Source of the DNA: Eubacteriales bacterium
Lineage (GTDB): Bacteria > Bacillota_A > Clostridia > Lachnospirales > Lachnospiraceae
Length of the DNA stretch: 6,082 bases
Assembly: GCA_030527765.1 (NCBI GenBank)
Contig: JAUNAE010000075.1
Span: forward strand, 1-6,082
Direction: 5' to 3'
The notes under the pieces were generated by a model. That model saw only the letters and a program-made list of their open reading frames with translations, did no database searches and was not told the origin of the DNA. This document shows, piece after piece, positions 1 to 5,191 of this stretch. A program made the position numbers and the translations under genes. Numbering within the stretch: position 1 is the first letter of the stretch; each line of letters begins with the position of its first letter.

Positions 1-117
1 AGATTCCAGTGTAATCACATCAGTGAGATCAGTGGAAGCCGCAGCGGGAAGACTGAACGTTCCGAAGATCAGGGAAGAACTGAGCGCCAATGCGAGTAGT
101 TTTTTGGGATAATTCAT
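1..117 (-). CDS. Secreted protein, N-terminal fragment with signal peptide
   Basis: This is the first 39 codons of a protein read on the minus strand; the rest lies outside the window. The start is ATG at 117-115, preceded on the minus strand by GGAGG (130-126) with an 8-base spacer, a strong ribosome binding site. The N-terminus has the three parts of a Sec signal peptide: a basic start (MNYPKK), a hydrophobic core (LLALALSSSLIFGTFSL) and a small-residue cleavage region (PAAAS). Cleavage is likely after A-A-A at about residue 27. The visible mature part (STDLTDVITLES) is too short to name a family, so the function is unknown. It is transcribed away from the GH32 gene. The signal peptide is clear; whether the protein is released or wall-attached cannot be seen. 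Confidence 0.85.
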   Translation of the reverse strand, partial: MNYPKKLLALALSSSLIFGTFSLPAAASTDLTDVITLES

Positions 118-162
118 AATCGTCACCTCCGTTGAGAATTGGTATGTCATGCTTATGTCTGT

Positions 163-171
163 AGAATAGCA
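163..171 (-). promoter_or_regulatory. Possible extended -10 promoter for the secreted-protein gene
   Basis: Read on the minus strand this is TGC-TATTCT, an extended -10 element (TGn plus a 4/6 match to TATAAT). It would start transcription about 40 bases upstream of the ATG at 117. No good -35 is seen at 16-18 bases (nearest ACAATG), so the call rests on the extended -10 alone. Confidence 0.3.
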
Positions 172-206
172 TCTTGGAAATTTTGCATTGTAAAATTCAT
201 ATTCTG

Positions 207-234
207 TTGAGGACGAGGAGGATGATGTGATAAT
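207..234 (+). promoter_or_regulatory. Possible promoter for the GH32 transcript
   Basis: TTGAGG (207-212), a 16-base spacer and GATAAT (229-234), with TG at 226-227 making an extended -10. Transcription would start near 241 and leave a leader of about 200 bases before the GH32 start. The rest of 118-444 holds AT-rich DNA, the minus-strand promoter candidate and the short ORF at 350-448. I found no convincing cre box, operator or antiterminator site in it. Confidence 0.4.
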
Positions 235-349
235 TTCGTTTATTACAAATTGAAAATACTGAAAATAAAGCGAGAAATTTGAAAAACGATAGAATAATTT
301 AGAGGAATAGTGTAAATTGAAAGTAAGAATTGTGCACAGGGCGGTTTTG

Positions 350-448
350 ATGAAACGATATCTGAAAATAGCATTGGAAATCGACTTGAACGCAGACAAG
401 TGGATAGAGATTGTAGATTTTACTAAGAGACAGGAGGTTTTGGGATGA
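350..448 (+). CDS. Candidate 32-residue leader ORF overlapping the GH32 start
   Basis: ATG at 350 opens a frame of 32 codons whose TGA (446-448) overlaps the GH32 start codon in an ATGA arrangement, a layout typical of translational coupling. The frame is open back to 311, so a TTG start at 317 (43 residues) with AGAGGA at 301-306, or a GTG at 332, is also possible. The ATG itself has only a weak AGGGCGG-like sequence before it. The peptide (begins MKRYLKIALEIDLNADKW) has mixed charge, no membrane segment and no family I recognise. GH32 has its own excellent ribosome binding site inside this ORF, so coupling is not needed. It may be a chance open frame in the leader. Confidence 0.3.
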   Translation: MKRYLKIALEIDLNADKWIEIVDFTKRQEVLG

Positions 449-1923
449 AGGAATGGACGAGAGAAGAACGGTACAGAGTGCTGAAAGATCCTCAGGAATT
501 GTGGGACATGCATGAAGAGATTTGTCACTCAGATTATCGACAGACATTTCATATTCAGCCGGTTACGGGACTGCTTAATGATCCCAATGGATTTGTCTGG
601 CATGACAATCAGTGGCATTTGTTTTATCAGTGGTGCCCGTGGGGCGCTGTCCATGGATTGAAATACTGGTACCACATTGTTTCGGAAGATCTGATCACAT
701 GGAAAAATCTGGGAGTCTGCATCATGCCGGATCGGGATTATGATAACAAGGGTGCATACTCAGGTTCGGCCATGCCCATCGGGGATTCGCTCTATTTGTA
801 TTACACGGGAAATCACAGGGATGAGGACTGGACGCGAAGATCCTATACCTGTCTTGCAAAACTGAAGGACGACGGCTGGGTTGAGAAATATCCGCTGCCA
901 TTGTTCGGACCGAGCAGAGAGTATACGGAGCATCAGAGGGATCCGAAAATACTTTATAACAAAGAAATGAATCGTTACTATATTATTCTTGGAGCACAGA
1001 CCAAAGATCACTGGGGAAGAGCCATTGTCTATGAGTCTGAGGAATTGCTTCATGGATGGAATTTTGCCGGAGAACTCAAAGTTACGGGATTTGAGCAGTT
1101 TGGAGATATGTGGGAGTGCCCGTCGGTAGAGCGGATCGGAGGCAAAGATGCTCTGATTTTCTGCCCACAGCATTTGAAGATTCCGGGAAGAGGAGAGTCG
1201 GATAATCACAACGGTTACATTCTCGGAGAGATGGATTGGAAGACTTTGACCTTCCGACCGGAAGGACAGTTCCATGTACTGGATTTCGGTTTTGATTCCT
1301 ATGCCGCAGAATGTGCAAACAATGTGCAGGATGAGGGAAAAGCAGTTCTGGTTGCCTGGATGGGACTTCCGGATGTTTCCTACCCGACAGATGAGGAAAA
1401 CTGGTCCGGCTGTCTGACTCTTCCGAGAGAATTGACCATACGCGGACGCCGACTGATTCAGCAGCCGCTTCCGGCATTGAAACAGTTGAGAGATGAGGAG
1501 ATTCCGCTTGCCGGTCATGCAGAAGGTGAGAGTGTTCGCATGCCGAGAGTGGCAGAAATTGAATTGTACTGTCGGCCGGGAGATCTGGAACTGGATCTTT
1601 TCGCAAAGGAATATGGCAACGGCGGCATTCGCATTGACTTTAAGGAGGCAACCGGAGAAATCACTGTCAACCGCATCAGAATGACGAAGAGATTCAATAT
1701 AGAACATGGAGAAACGAGAACCCGGCATCTGGAGAGCGGACTTTCGCATCTGCGTATTTTTGTGGACAGAAGTTCTGTGGAAATTTTTGTAAACGATGGA
1801 GATGCCGTATTCACTTCCAGAGTTTTCCCGGTGGAGGGAGAGGAATTTTTCACAGTGCGGGGAGATGCATTCCTCAGAATGTGGTCATTAAAACCTGCGG
1901 TAAAAGATTCTCTCGTTGTGTGA
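445..1923 (+). CDS. scrB: Sucrose-6-phosphate hydrolase (GH32 beta-fructofuranosidase)
   Basis: A complete 492-residue glycoside hydrolase family 32 enzyme of normal length for the ScrB/SacA group. It should cleave sucrose 6-phosphate, made by PTS uptake, into glucose 6-phosphate and fructose. There is no signal peptide, which fits a cytoplasmic enzyme. The five-bladed propeller domain carries the catalytic set: nucleophile D46 in NDPNG (45-49), transition-state stabiliser D166 in RDP (165-167) and acid/base E224 in WECPS (223-227). YSGSA near 105-109 and the segment around WSGCLTLPREL (320-330) are also typical of the group. The C-terminal beta-sandwich has the usual DRSSVEIFVNDG (441-452). 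ATG at 445 follows AGGAGG (432-437) with a 7-base spacer. No PTS gene, fructokinase or LacI-type regulator is in view, so sucrose-6-P rather than free sucrose or fructan is inferred from similarity. The GH32 assignment itself is very secure. Confidence 0.93.
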   Translation: MKEWTREERYRVLKDPQELWDMHEEICHSDYRQTFHIQPVTGLLNDPNGFVWHDNQWHLFYQWCPWGAVHGLKYWYHIVSEDLITWKNLGVCIMPDRDYDNKGAYSGSAMPIGDSLYLYYTGNHRDEDWTRRSYTCLAKLKDDGWVEKYPLPLFGPSREYTEHQRDPKILYNKEMNRYYIILGAQTKDHWGRAIVYESEELLHGWNFAGELKVTGFEQFGDMWECPSVERIGGKDALIFCPQHLKIPGRGESDNHNGYILGEMDWKTLTFRPEGQFHVLDFGFDSYAAECANNVQDEGKAVLVAWMGLPDVSYPTDEENWSGCLTLPRELTIRGRRLIQQPLPALKQLRDEEIPLAGHAEGESVRMPRVAEIELYCRPGDLELDLFAKEYGNGGIRIDFKEATGEITVNRIRMTKRFNIEHGETRTRHLESGLSHLRIFVDRSSVEIFVNDGDAVFTSRVFPVEGEEFFTVRGDAFLRMWSLKPAVKDSLVV

Positions 1924-2037
1924 GAAAAGATACAAGCCCAATATGAGAATAAATTAGGATACCCAGCGGGAATTCAATTACCGATGTGGTTCACAAAAAT
2001 TTAAGATGAATGAGAAGAATTTTATGTATAATTCTCG

Positions 2038-2066
2038 TTGTTTTTGGGTGAGAAGAAGGTTATAAT
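2038..2066 (+). promoter_or_regulatory. Promoter of the metal-transport-like cluster
   Basis: TTGTTT (2038-2043), an ideal 17-base spacer and a perfect TATAAT (2061-2066). Transcription would begin near 2073, giving a leader of about 127 bases before the small protein at 2200. A second TATAAT at 2027-2032 has no partner -35. A 6-bp inverted repeat (AGAATT 2016-2021 / AATTCT 2030-2035) lies just upstream and could be an operator. Confidence 0.6.
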
Positions 2067-2084
2067 AGAGGGAATAAATCCTGG

Positions 2085-2107
2085 GTCCACTCAGATCTTG
2101 AGAGGAC
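2085..2107 (+). promoter_or_regulatory. Leader hairpin covering an AGAGGA sequence
   Basis: GTCC (2085-2088) and CTCA (2090-2093) pair with TGAG (2099-2102) and GGAC (2104-2107), with one A-A mismatch and a 5-base loop GATCT. It begins about 12 bases into the predicted transcript. The right arm contains AGAGGA (2101-2106), the only ribosome-binding-like sequence near the short ORF that follows. It is not followed by a T-run, so it is not a simple terminator. Pairing is seen in the sequence; a regulatory role is inferred. Confidence 0.4.
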
Positions 2108-2125
2108 GCTTTGACTATATTGAAG

Positions 2126-2203
2126 ATGCTGGGACTGTTTGCAGATATCGGGAGAATAGTCGGATTTCGATACAAAACCAATGAAAAGGAGGCAAAAATA
2201 TGA
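2126..2203 (+). CDS. Candidate 25-residue leader ORF overlapping the next start
   Basis: ATG at 2126 opens 25 codons ending in TGA at 2201-2203, which overlaps the ATG at 2200 as ATGA. In-frame TTG codons at 2111 and 2120 are other possible starts; the first has AGAGGA four bases upstream, within the leader hairpin. The peptide (begins MLGLFADIGRIVGFRYK) is a short amphipathic sequence followed by charged residues, of no family I recognise. Its last codons include the AGGAGG that serves the next gene. It could be a coupled leader peptide or a chance open frame. Confidence 0.3.
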   Translation: MLGLFADIGRIVGFRYKTNEKEAKI

Positions 2204-2490
2204 TGATTGACTGGAAAAAAGTTGGCTTATTTGCAGGAGGAACACTGTTTGGTACCGCCGGTATCAAGATTCTTGCAAGCAAAGATGCAAAGAAATTCTA
2301 CACTCAGTGTACAGCAGCGGTTCTCAGAGGAAAAGATTGCGTTATGAAGACAGTGAATACTGTTCAGGAAAACGCAGAGGATATTTACGCAGATGCAAAG
2401 AGCATCAATGAGGAGCGTGCAGCAGAGGCTGAGGCAGCAGAGTTTGAGGATGCGGTTGAAGAACCGGTATCTGAGGAGACTGCAGAGTAA
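2200..2490 (+). CDS. Small single-span membrane protein, DUF6110-like
   Basis: A 96-residue protein. After a short WKK start it has one glycine-rich hydrophobic segment (residues 8-24, FAGGTLFGTAG), probably a membrane span with small-residue packing faces. A conserved-looking middle (KDAKKFYTQCTAAVLRGKD, C37 and C47) is followed by a helix and a very acidic, alanine-rich tail (73-96). It matches my memory of DUF6110 proteins encoded beside metal P-type ATPases in Clostridia; the biochemical role is unknown. The first ATG (2200) is 7 bases after AGGAGG (2187-2192); a second ATG at 2203 would also work. The ATPase gene begins 115 bases downstream across a terminator-like hairpin. The sequence permits a role as a small accessory or regulatory subunit, but this is inference. 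Confidence 0.8.
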   Translation: MMIDWKKVGLFAGGTLFGTAGIKILASKDAKKFYTQCTAAVLRGKDCVMKTVNTVQENAEDIYADAKSINEERAAEAEAAEFEDAVEEPVSEETAE

Positions 2491-2505
2491 ATAATGTGAG
2501 ACGCA

Positions 2506-2545
2506 GGAGTCTGATTCACGAACGAAGGTGCATCAGACTCCTTTT
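2506..2545 (+). terminator. Terminator or attenuator between small protein and ATPase
   Basis: GGAGTCTGAT (2506-2515) and ATCAGACTCC (2532-2541) form a perfect 10-bp stem. A further CAC/GTG pairing inside a single mismatch leaves an 8-base loop, and TTTTATCT follows from 2542. It starts 15 bases after the stop codon at 2490. No clear promoter lies between it and the ATPase start at 2606, so it probably lowers rather than abolishes downstream transcription, setting a higher level of the small protein. Confidence 0.75.
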
Positions 2546-2593
2546 ATCTCAGTGGAGAAGACTTGGATACTTTATTTTTACTGGCAGCATCAG

Positions 2594-2598
2594 AGAGG
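2594..2598 (+). promoter_or_regulatory. Ribosome binding site that sets the ATPase start
   Basis: AGAGG lies 7 bases before ATG 2606. The longer open frame begins at GTG 2528, but that codon sits inside the terminator hairpin and lacks a ribosome binding site. Residues before 2606 resemble no domain, whereas those after it begin the metal-domain-like fold at once. Confidence 0.65.
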
Positions 2599-2605
2599 TT
2601 ATTTC

Positions 2606-4681
2606 ATGAAATTTCAAATTTTACATGAGAATACAGGGCGAATGCGAATTCATATGGTGCAGAGCCGAATGAGTTTTGAACAGGCGGATACGCTGCTGTA
2701 TTTTCTGCAGTCACAGGAAAATATTACTTTTGCAAAAGTGAATGAGCGGACTTGCGATGCCACGATTTGTTATACGGGCAGCAGAAGTCAGATCATTCGA
2801 CTTGTACAGTCCTTTGGGTATGATCGGATTACAGTTCCGGCGGAAGTACTGGATCATTCCAGCCGGGAACTGAATCATGAATATCAGGAAAAACTGGCAA
2901 ATCGCATTGTATTTCATTATATAAGAAAGTGGTTTCTTCCATATCCGGTTCGCCTGGGTTATACCGTTTACAAAGCATGTGGATATCTTTATCAGGGTCT
3001 GAAGTGCCTTGCGGAAAGAAAGATTGAAGTTCCGGTGCTGGATGCGACGGCAATCGGAGTTTCGATTCTCAGAAACGACATTGATACTGCAGGTTCCATC
3101 ATGTTTATGCTTGGAATCGGAGAACTTCTGGAAGAGTGGACACATAAGAAGTCCGTTGCGGATCTGGCAGGTACGATGGCTTTGAATGTCAGTCATGTAT
3201 GGGTCAAAACAGAATCCGGAGAAGTACTTCTTCCGGTGAATGATGTACAGCAGGGAGATCATATTGTTGTACATATGGGCACGGTGATTCCTTTTGACGG
3301 AATTGTGGTTGAGGGAGAAGCGCTTGTGAATCAGGCTTCCCTGACCGGAGAGTCCCTTCCGGTGCGCAAAACCGGAGAAAGTACGGTGTATGCAGGAACA
3401 ACCATTGAGGAAGGAGAGCTCACGATCCAGGTCAGAAATGCCGGAGGAGCAAGCCGCTATGAAAAGATTGTTTCGATGATCGAAGAGACGGAAAAGATGA
3501 AGTCGAATCTCGAGAGTAAGGCAGAACATCTGGCAGACAGACTGGTTCCTTATTCTCTGGGAGGGACAGCACTTACTTATCTCCTTACAAGAAATGTCAC
3601 AAAAGCGCTGGCGGTTCTTATGGTGGATTATTCCTGTGCATTGAAACTTGCCATGCCGGTTTCCGTGCTGTCTGCGATTCGCGAGGCGAACCAGCATCAG
3701 CTGACGGTAAAAGGCGGAAAGTTCCTCGAGGCCGTGGCAGAAGCAGACACCATCGTGTTTGACAAGACGGGTACACTTACCAAAGCGCAGCCGACTGTTG
3801 CGAAGGTGATTCCTTTTAACGAGCAGAGTCCGGAGGAACTGCTTCGAATTGCGGCTTGTCTGGAAGAGCATTTTCCTCATTCCGTAGCGAGAGCGGTGGT
3901 TGAAGCGGCGAAGGAAAAACAGCTGATTCACGAGGAAATGCACAGTAAGGTTGAGTATATTGTAGCTCACGGAATTGCAACAACCATTGAAGATAAGAGA
4001 GCCATTATCGGAAGTGCCCATTTTGTTCTTGAGGATGAGAACAGCATTATTCCGGAAGATCGAATGGATGTATATGAGAAGCTTCCAACAGAATATTCCC
4101 ATCTGTTTCTCGCAATTGACGGAGTGCTTTCAGCAGTTATCTGCATCGAAGATCCTCTCCGTGAGGAAGCTGAAGAGGTTGTTTCTACCCTGAAGAGTCT
4201 CGGACTAAAGGCGGTCATGATGACCGGTGACAGCGAGCGTACTGCAAAAGCGATCGCAGAAAAAGTAGGAGTTGACGAGTATTTTGCGGAAGTACTTCCG
4301 GAGGACAAAGCCAGCTTTGTAGAAAAAGAGAAATCTCTTGGCCGAAAGGTGATTATGATCGGTGATGGTATTAACGATTCGCCGGCTCTTTCTGCAGCTG
4401 ATGCAGGAGTTGCCATCAGTGATGGCGCGGAACTTGCGAGAGAGATTGCGGACATCACCATTGGTAAGGATGATTTGCGTCAGCTGGTAGTTCTTAGACA
4501 ATTGAGTGAAGAACTGATGAAACGAATTCGAAGAAATTATCGAAGCATTGTCGGATTCAATTCACTGCTGATCGCCCTTGGAGTTGGCGGAATTATCCAG
4601 CCGACGACATCTGCGCTTCTGCACAATACATCCACACTTCTCATCGGAATGAGTGGAATGACAAATTTGCTTGATAAATAA
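2606..4681 (+). CDS. P1B-type metal-transporting ATPase with atypical SCA motif
   Basis: A 691-residue membrane pump that would use ATP to move a metal cation, probably outwards. Residues 1-75 look like an HMA-type domain (TGRMRIHM near the start) but lack the CxxC metal site. Weakly hydrophobic segments at about 108-135 and clearer ones at about 141-177 precede the actuator domain with TGES (247-250). Two further spans cover about 315-355. The catalytic core is intact: DKTGT with phosphorylated D386, MTGD (539-542) and GDGINDSPAL (586-595). Two spans close the protein (about 645-685), with HNTST at 673-677. Two features are odd: the CPx motif of the ion pathway reads S343-C344-A345 (DYSCALKLAMP), and the HP dipeptide of the nucleotide domain reads H425-S426. 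I recall similar SCA-type pumps in Firmicutes annotated only as heavy-metal P-type ATPases. The substrate cannot be assigned; Mn, Fe, Zn or another ion are all possible. The 32-residue gene follows after 15 bases. Confidence 0.9.
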   Translation: MKFQILHENTGRMRIHMVQSRMSFEQADTLLYFLQSQENITFAKVNERTCDATICYTGSRSQIIRLVQSFGYDRITVPAEVLDHSSRELNHEYQEKLANRIVFHYIRKWFLPYPVRLGYTVYKACGYLYQGLKCLAERKIEVPVLDATAIGVSILRNDIDTAGSIMFMLGIGELLEEWTHKKSVADLAGTMALNVSHVWVKTESGEVLLPVNDVQQGDHIVVHMGTVIPFDGIVVEGEALVNQASLTGESLPVRKTGESTVYAGTTIEEGELTIQVRNAGGASRYEKIVSMIEETEKMKSNLESKAEHLADRLVPYSLGGTALTYLLTRNVTKALAVLMVDYSCALKLAMPVSVLSAIREANQHQLTVKGGKFLEAVAEADTIVFDKTGTLTKAQPTVAKVIPFNEQSPEELLRIAACLEEHFPHSVARAVVEAAKEKQLIHEEMHSKVEYIVAHGIATTIEDKRAIIGSAHFVLEDENSIIPEDRMDVYEKLPTEYSHLFLAIDGVLSAVICIEDPLREEAEEVVSTLKSLGLKAVMMTGDSERTAKAIAEKVGVDEYFAEVLPEDKASFVEKEKSLGRKVIMIGDGINDSPALSAADAGVAISDGAELAREIADITIGKDDLRQLVVLRQLSEELMKRIRRNYRSIVGFNSLLIALGVGGIIQPTTSALLHNTSTLLIGMSGMTNLLDK

Positions 4682-4696
4682 TCTGGAGGAAAACAA

Positions 4697-4795
4697 ATGT
4701 TAAAACAGCATAAGTTCTGGGCCTGTGTTATGATTATCGGTGCAGTAATGTGTTTCTGGACCGGTCATAAGATGGTTCAGCCGAAGAAACAGTAA
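4697..4795 (+). CDS. 32-residue single-span membrane peptide
   Basis: ATG at 4697 follows GGAGGA (4685-4690) with a 6-base spacer, a strong ribosome binding site only 15 bases after the ATPase stop, so it is almost certainly translated with that gene. The product starts MLKQHKFWAC, has one hydrophobic helix at about residues 7-23 and ends in a basic tail (QPKKQ). In so short a peptide, possible metal ligands are dense in and around the helix: H5, C10, M12, M18, C19, H24 and M26. Such peptides are easily missed by gene callers. Function is unknown; a small subunit or modulator of the ATPase is inferred from position and composition. The strong terminator begins 8 bases after its stop. Confidence 0.75.
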   Translation: MLKQHKFWACVMIIGAVMCFWTGHKMVQPKKQ

Positions 4796-4803
4796 TTGAC
4801 GAG

Positions 4804-4842
4804 AAAAACCCCACCTGAAAGAGATTTCGGGTGGGGTTTTTT
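4804..4842 (+). terminator. Strong intrinsic terminator of the ATPase cluster
   Basis: CCCCACC-TGAAA (4809-4820) pairs with TTTCG-GGTGGGG (4825-4836), a 12-bp stem with one wobble pair and a GAGA loop. It is followed by six Ts (4837-4842) and preceded by five As (4804-4808) that extend the stem. It closes the three-gene cluster. The A-run could also give some termination on the opposite strand. Confidence 0.93.
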
Positions 4843-4886
4843 GTAGAAAAATGAAGAAAACTTTTACGGATTCGACAGTATTCGAA

Positions 4887-4916
4887 TTGGATTTTTTGAG
4901 AACAGAGGATTATACT
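4887..4916 (+). promoter_or_regulatory. Promoter for the CpaE/TadZ-like gene
   Basis: TTGGAT (4887-4892), an 18-base spacer and TATACT (4911-4916). Transcription would start near 4923, giving a leader of about 270 bases before GTG 5192. No better promoter was found closer to the gene. Confidence 0.5.
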
Positions 4917-4924
4917 GAAACCAT

Positions 4925-4951
4925 AATAACTGTTCCGAAATATTAGTTATT
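4925..4951. repeat. Inverted repeat at the predicted transcription start
   Basis: AATAACT (4925-4931) and AGTTATT (4945-4951) are perfect 7-bp inverted copies separated by 13 bases. The position, overlapping the predicted start of the 4887-4916 promoter, suits a repressor operator. An AT-rich RNA hairpin would be weak. Confidence 0.4.
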
Positions 4952-5043
4952 GCATGTCAAAGTCAATGAGTTGAATCAAAAAAGTTCCCATATAAAGCGG
5001 ATATTCGCAGAGCATTCGGCTGCAGAGGGGGACTCAAATCTGA

Positions 5044-5063
5044 ATTCTTCTATTCAGAAGAAT
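5044..5063. repeat. Inverted repeat in the long leader
   Basis: ATTCTTCT and AGAAGAAT form a perfect 8-bp stem with a 4-base loop (ATTC). A T-rich stretch follows at 5064-5081. It resembles a weak terminator or attenuator, but the stem is AT-rich and the T-run is interrupted. Confidence 0.4.
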
Positions 5064-5099
5064 ATTTCCATTTTTATTTTTGTAAAAGTTCCGTGGTGT

Positions 5100-5152
5100 T
5101 GCAACGCAGACGTCGCGTTTGCACGTAAGGGGCAGTGACATAACACTGTTAT
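5100..5152. repeat. Cluster of short inverted repeats before the TadZ-like gene
   Basis: TGCAACGC (5100-5107) pairs with GCGTT-GCA (5115-5123, one bulged T) around a loop containing GACGTC. Next come CAGTG (5133-5137) with CACTG (5144-5148), and the overlapping ATAAC-ACT-GTTAT (5140-5152). The last two share bases and exclude each other, as in a switch or a pair of operator half-sites. I recognise no known riboswitch. The remainder of 4843-5191 holds no credible gene. Confidence 0.3.
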
Positions 5153-5191
5153 TTATAGTGATATCTGTATCGACCGATTTGGAGGTGGAGG

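Noticed and set aside
278..295. Possible catabolite-response (cre) site upstream of the GH32 gene
   Set aside because: TTTGAAAAACG has one base too many between TG and CG to fit the cre consensus, and the second half-site is absent; similar near-misses at 349-362 and 374-390 also fail.
760..1749. Long minus-strand frames opposite the GH32 gene
   Set aside because: They are antisense to a gene with all its catalytic motifs and have no ribosome binding sites or recognisable domains.
2016..2046. AT-rich inverted repeat plus TTGTTTTT as a terminator for the GH32 gene
   Set aside because: Only 6 bp of AT-rich pairing, and the T-run overlaps the -35 of the promoter at 2038. No convincing terminator follows the GH32 gene.
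2528..2605. N-terminal extension of the ATPase from GTG 2528
   Set aside because: The codon lies within the terminator stem-loop and lacks a ribosome binding site; the extra 26 residues match nothing, and ATG 2606 has AGAGG at 7 bases.
2711..4102. 463-codon minus-strand frame opposite the ATPase
   Set aside because: Antisense shadow of a well-supported gene; the product is rich in Cys, Arg, His and Ser with no family resemblance.
4950..5138. 62-codon plus-strand frame beginning at TTG
   Set aside because: No ribosome binding site, a rare start, a low-complexity product, and it runs through two inverted repeats and T-rich DNA. It looks like non-coding leader.
5081..5191. c-di-GMP riboswitch before the pilus-like gene
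   Set aside because: The conserved sequences of the class I and II aptamers that I know are not present; only short palindromes are seen.
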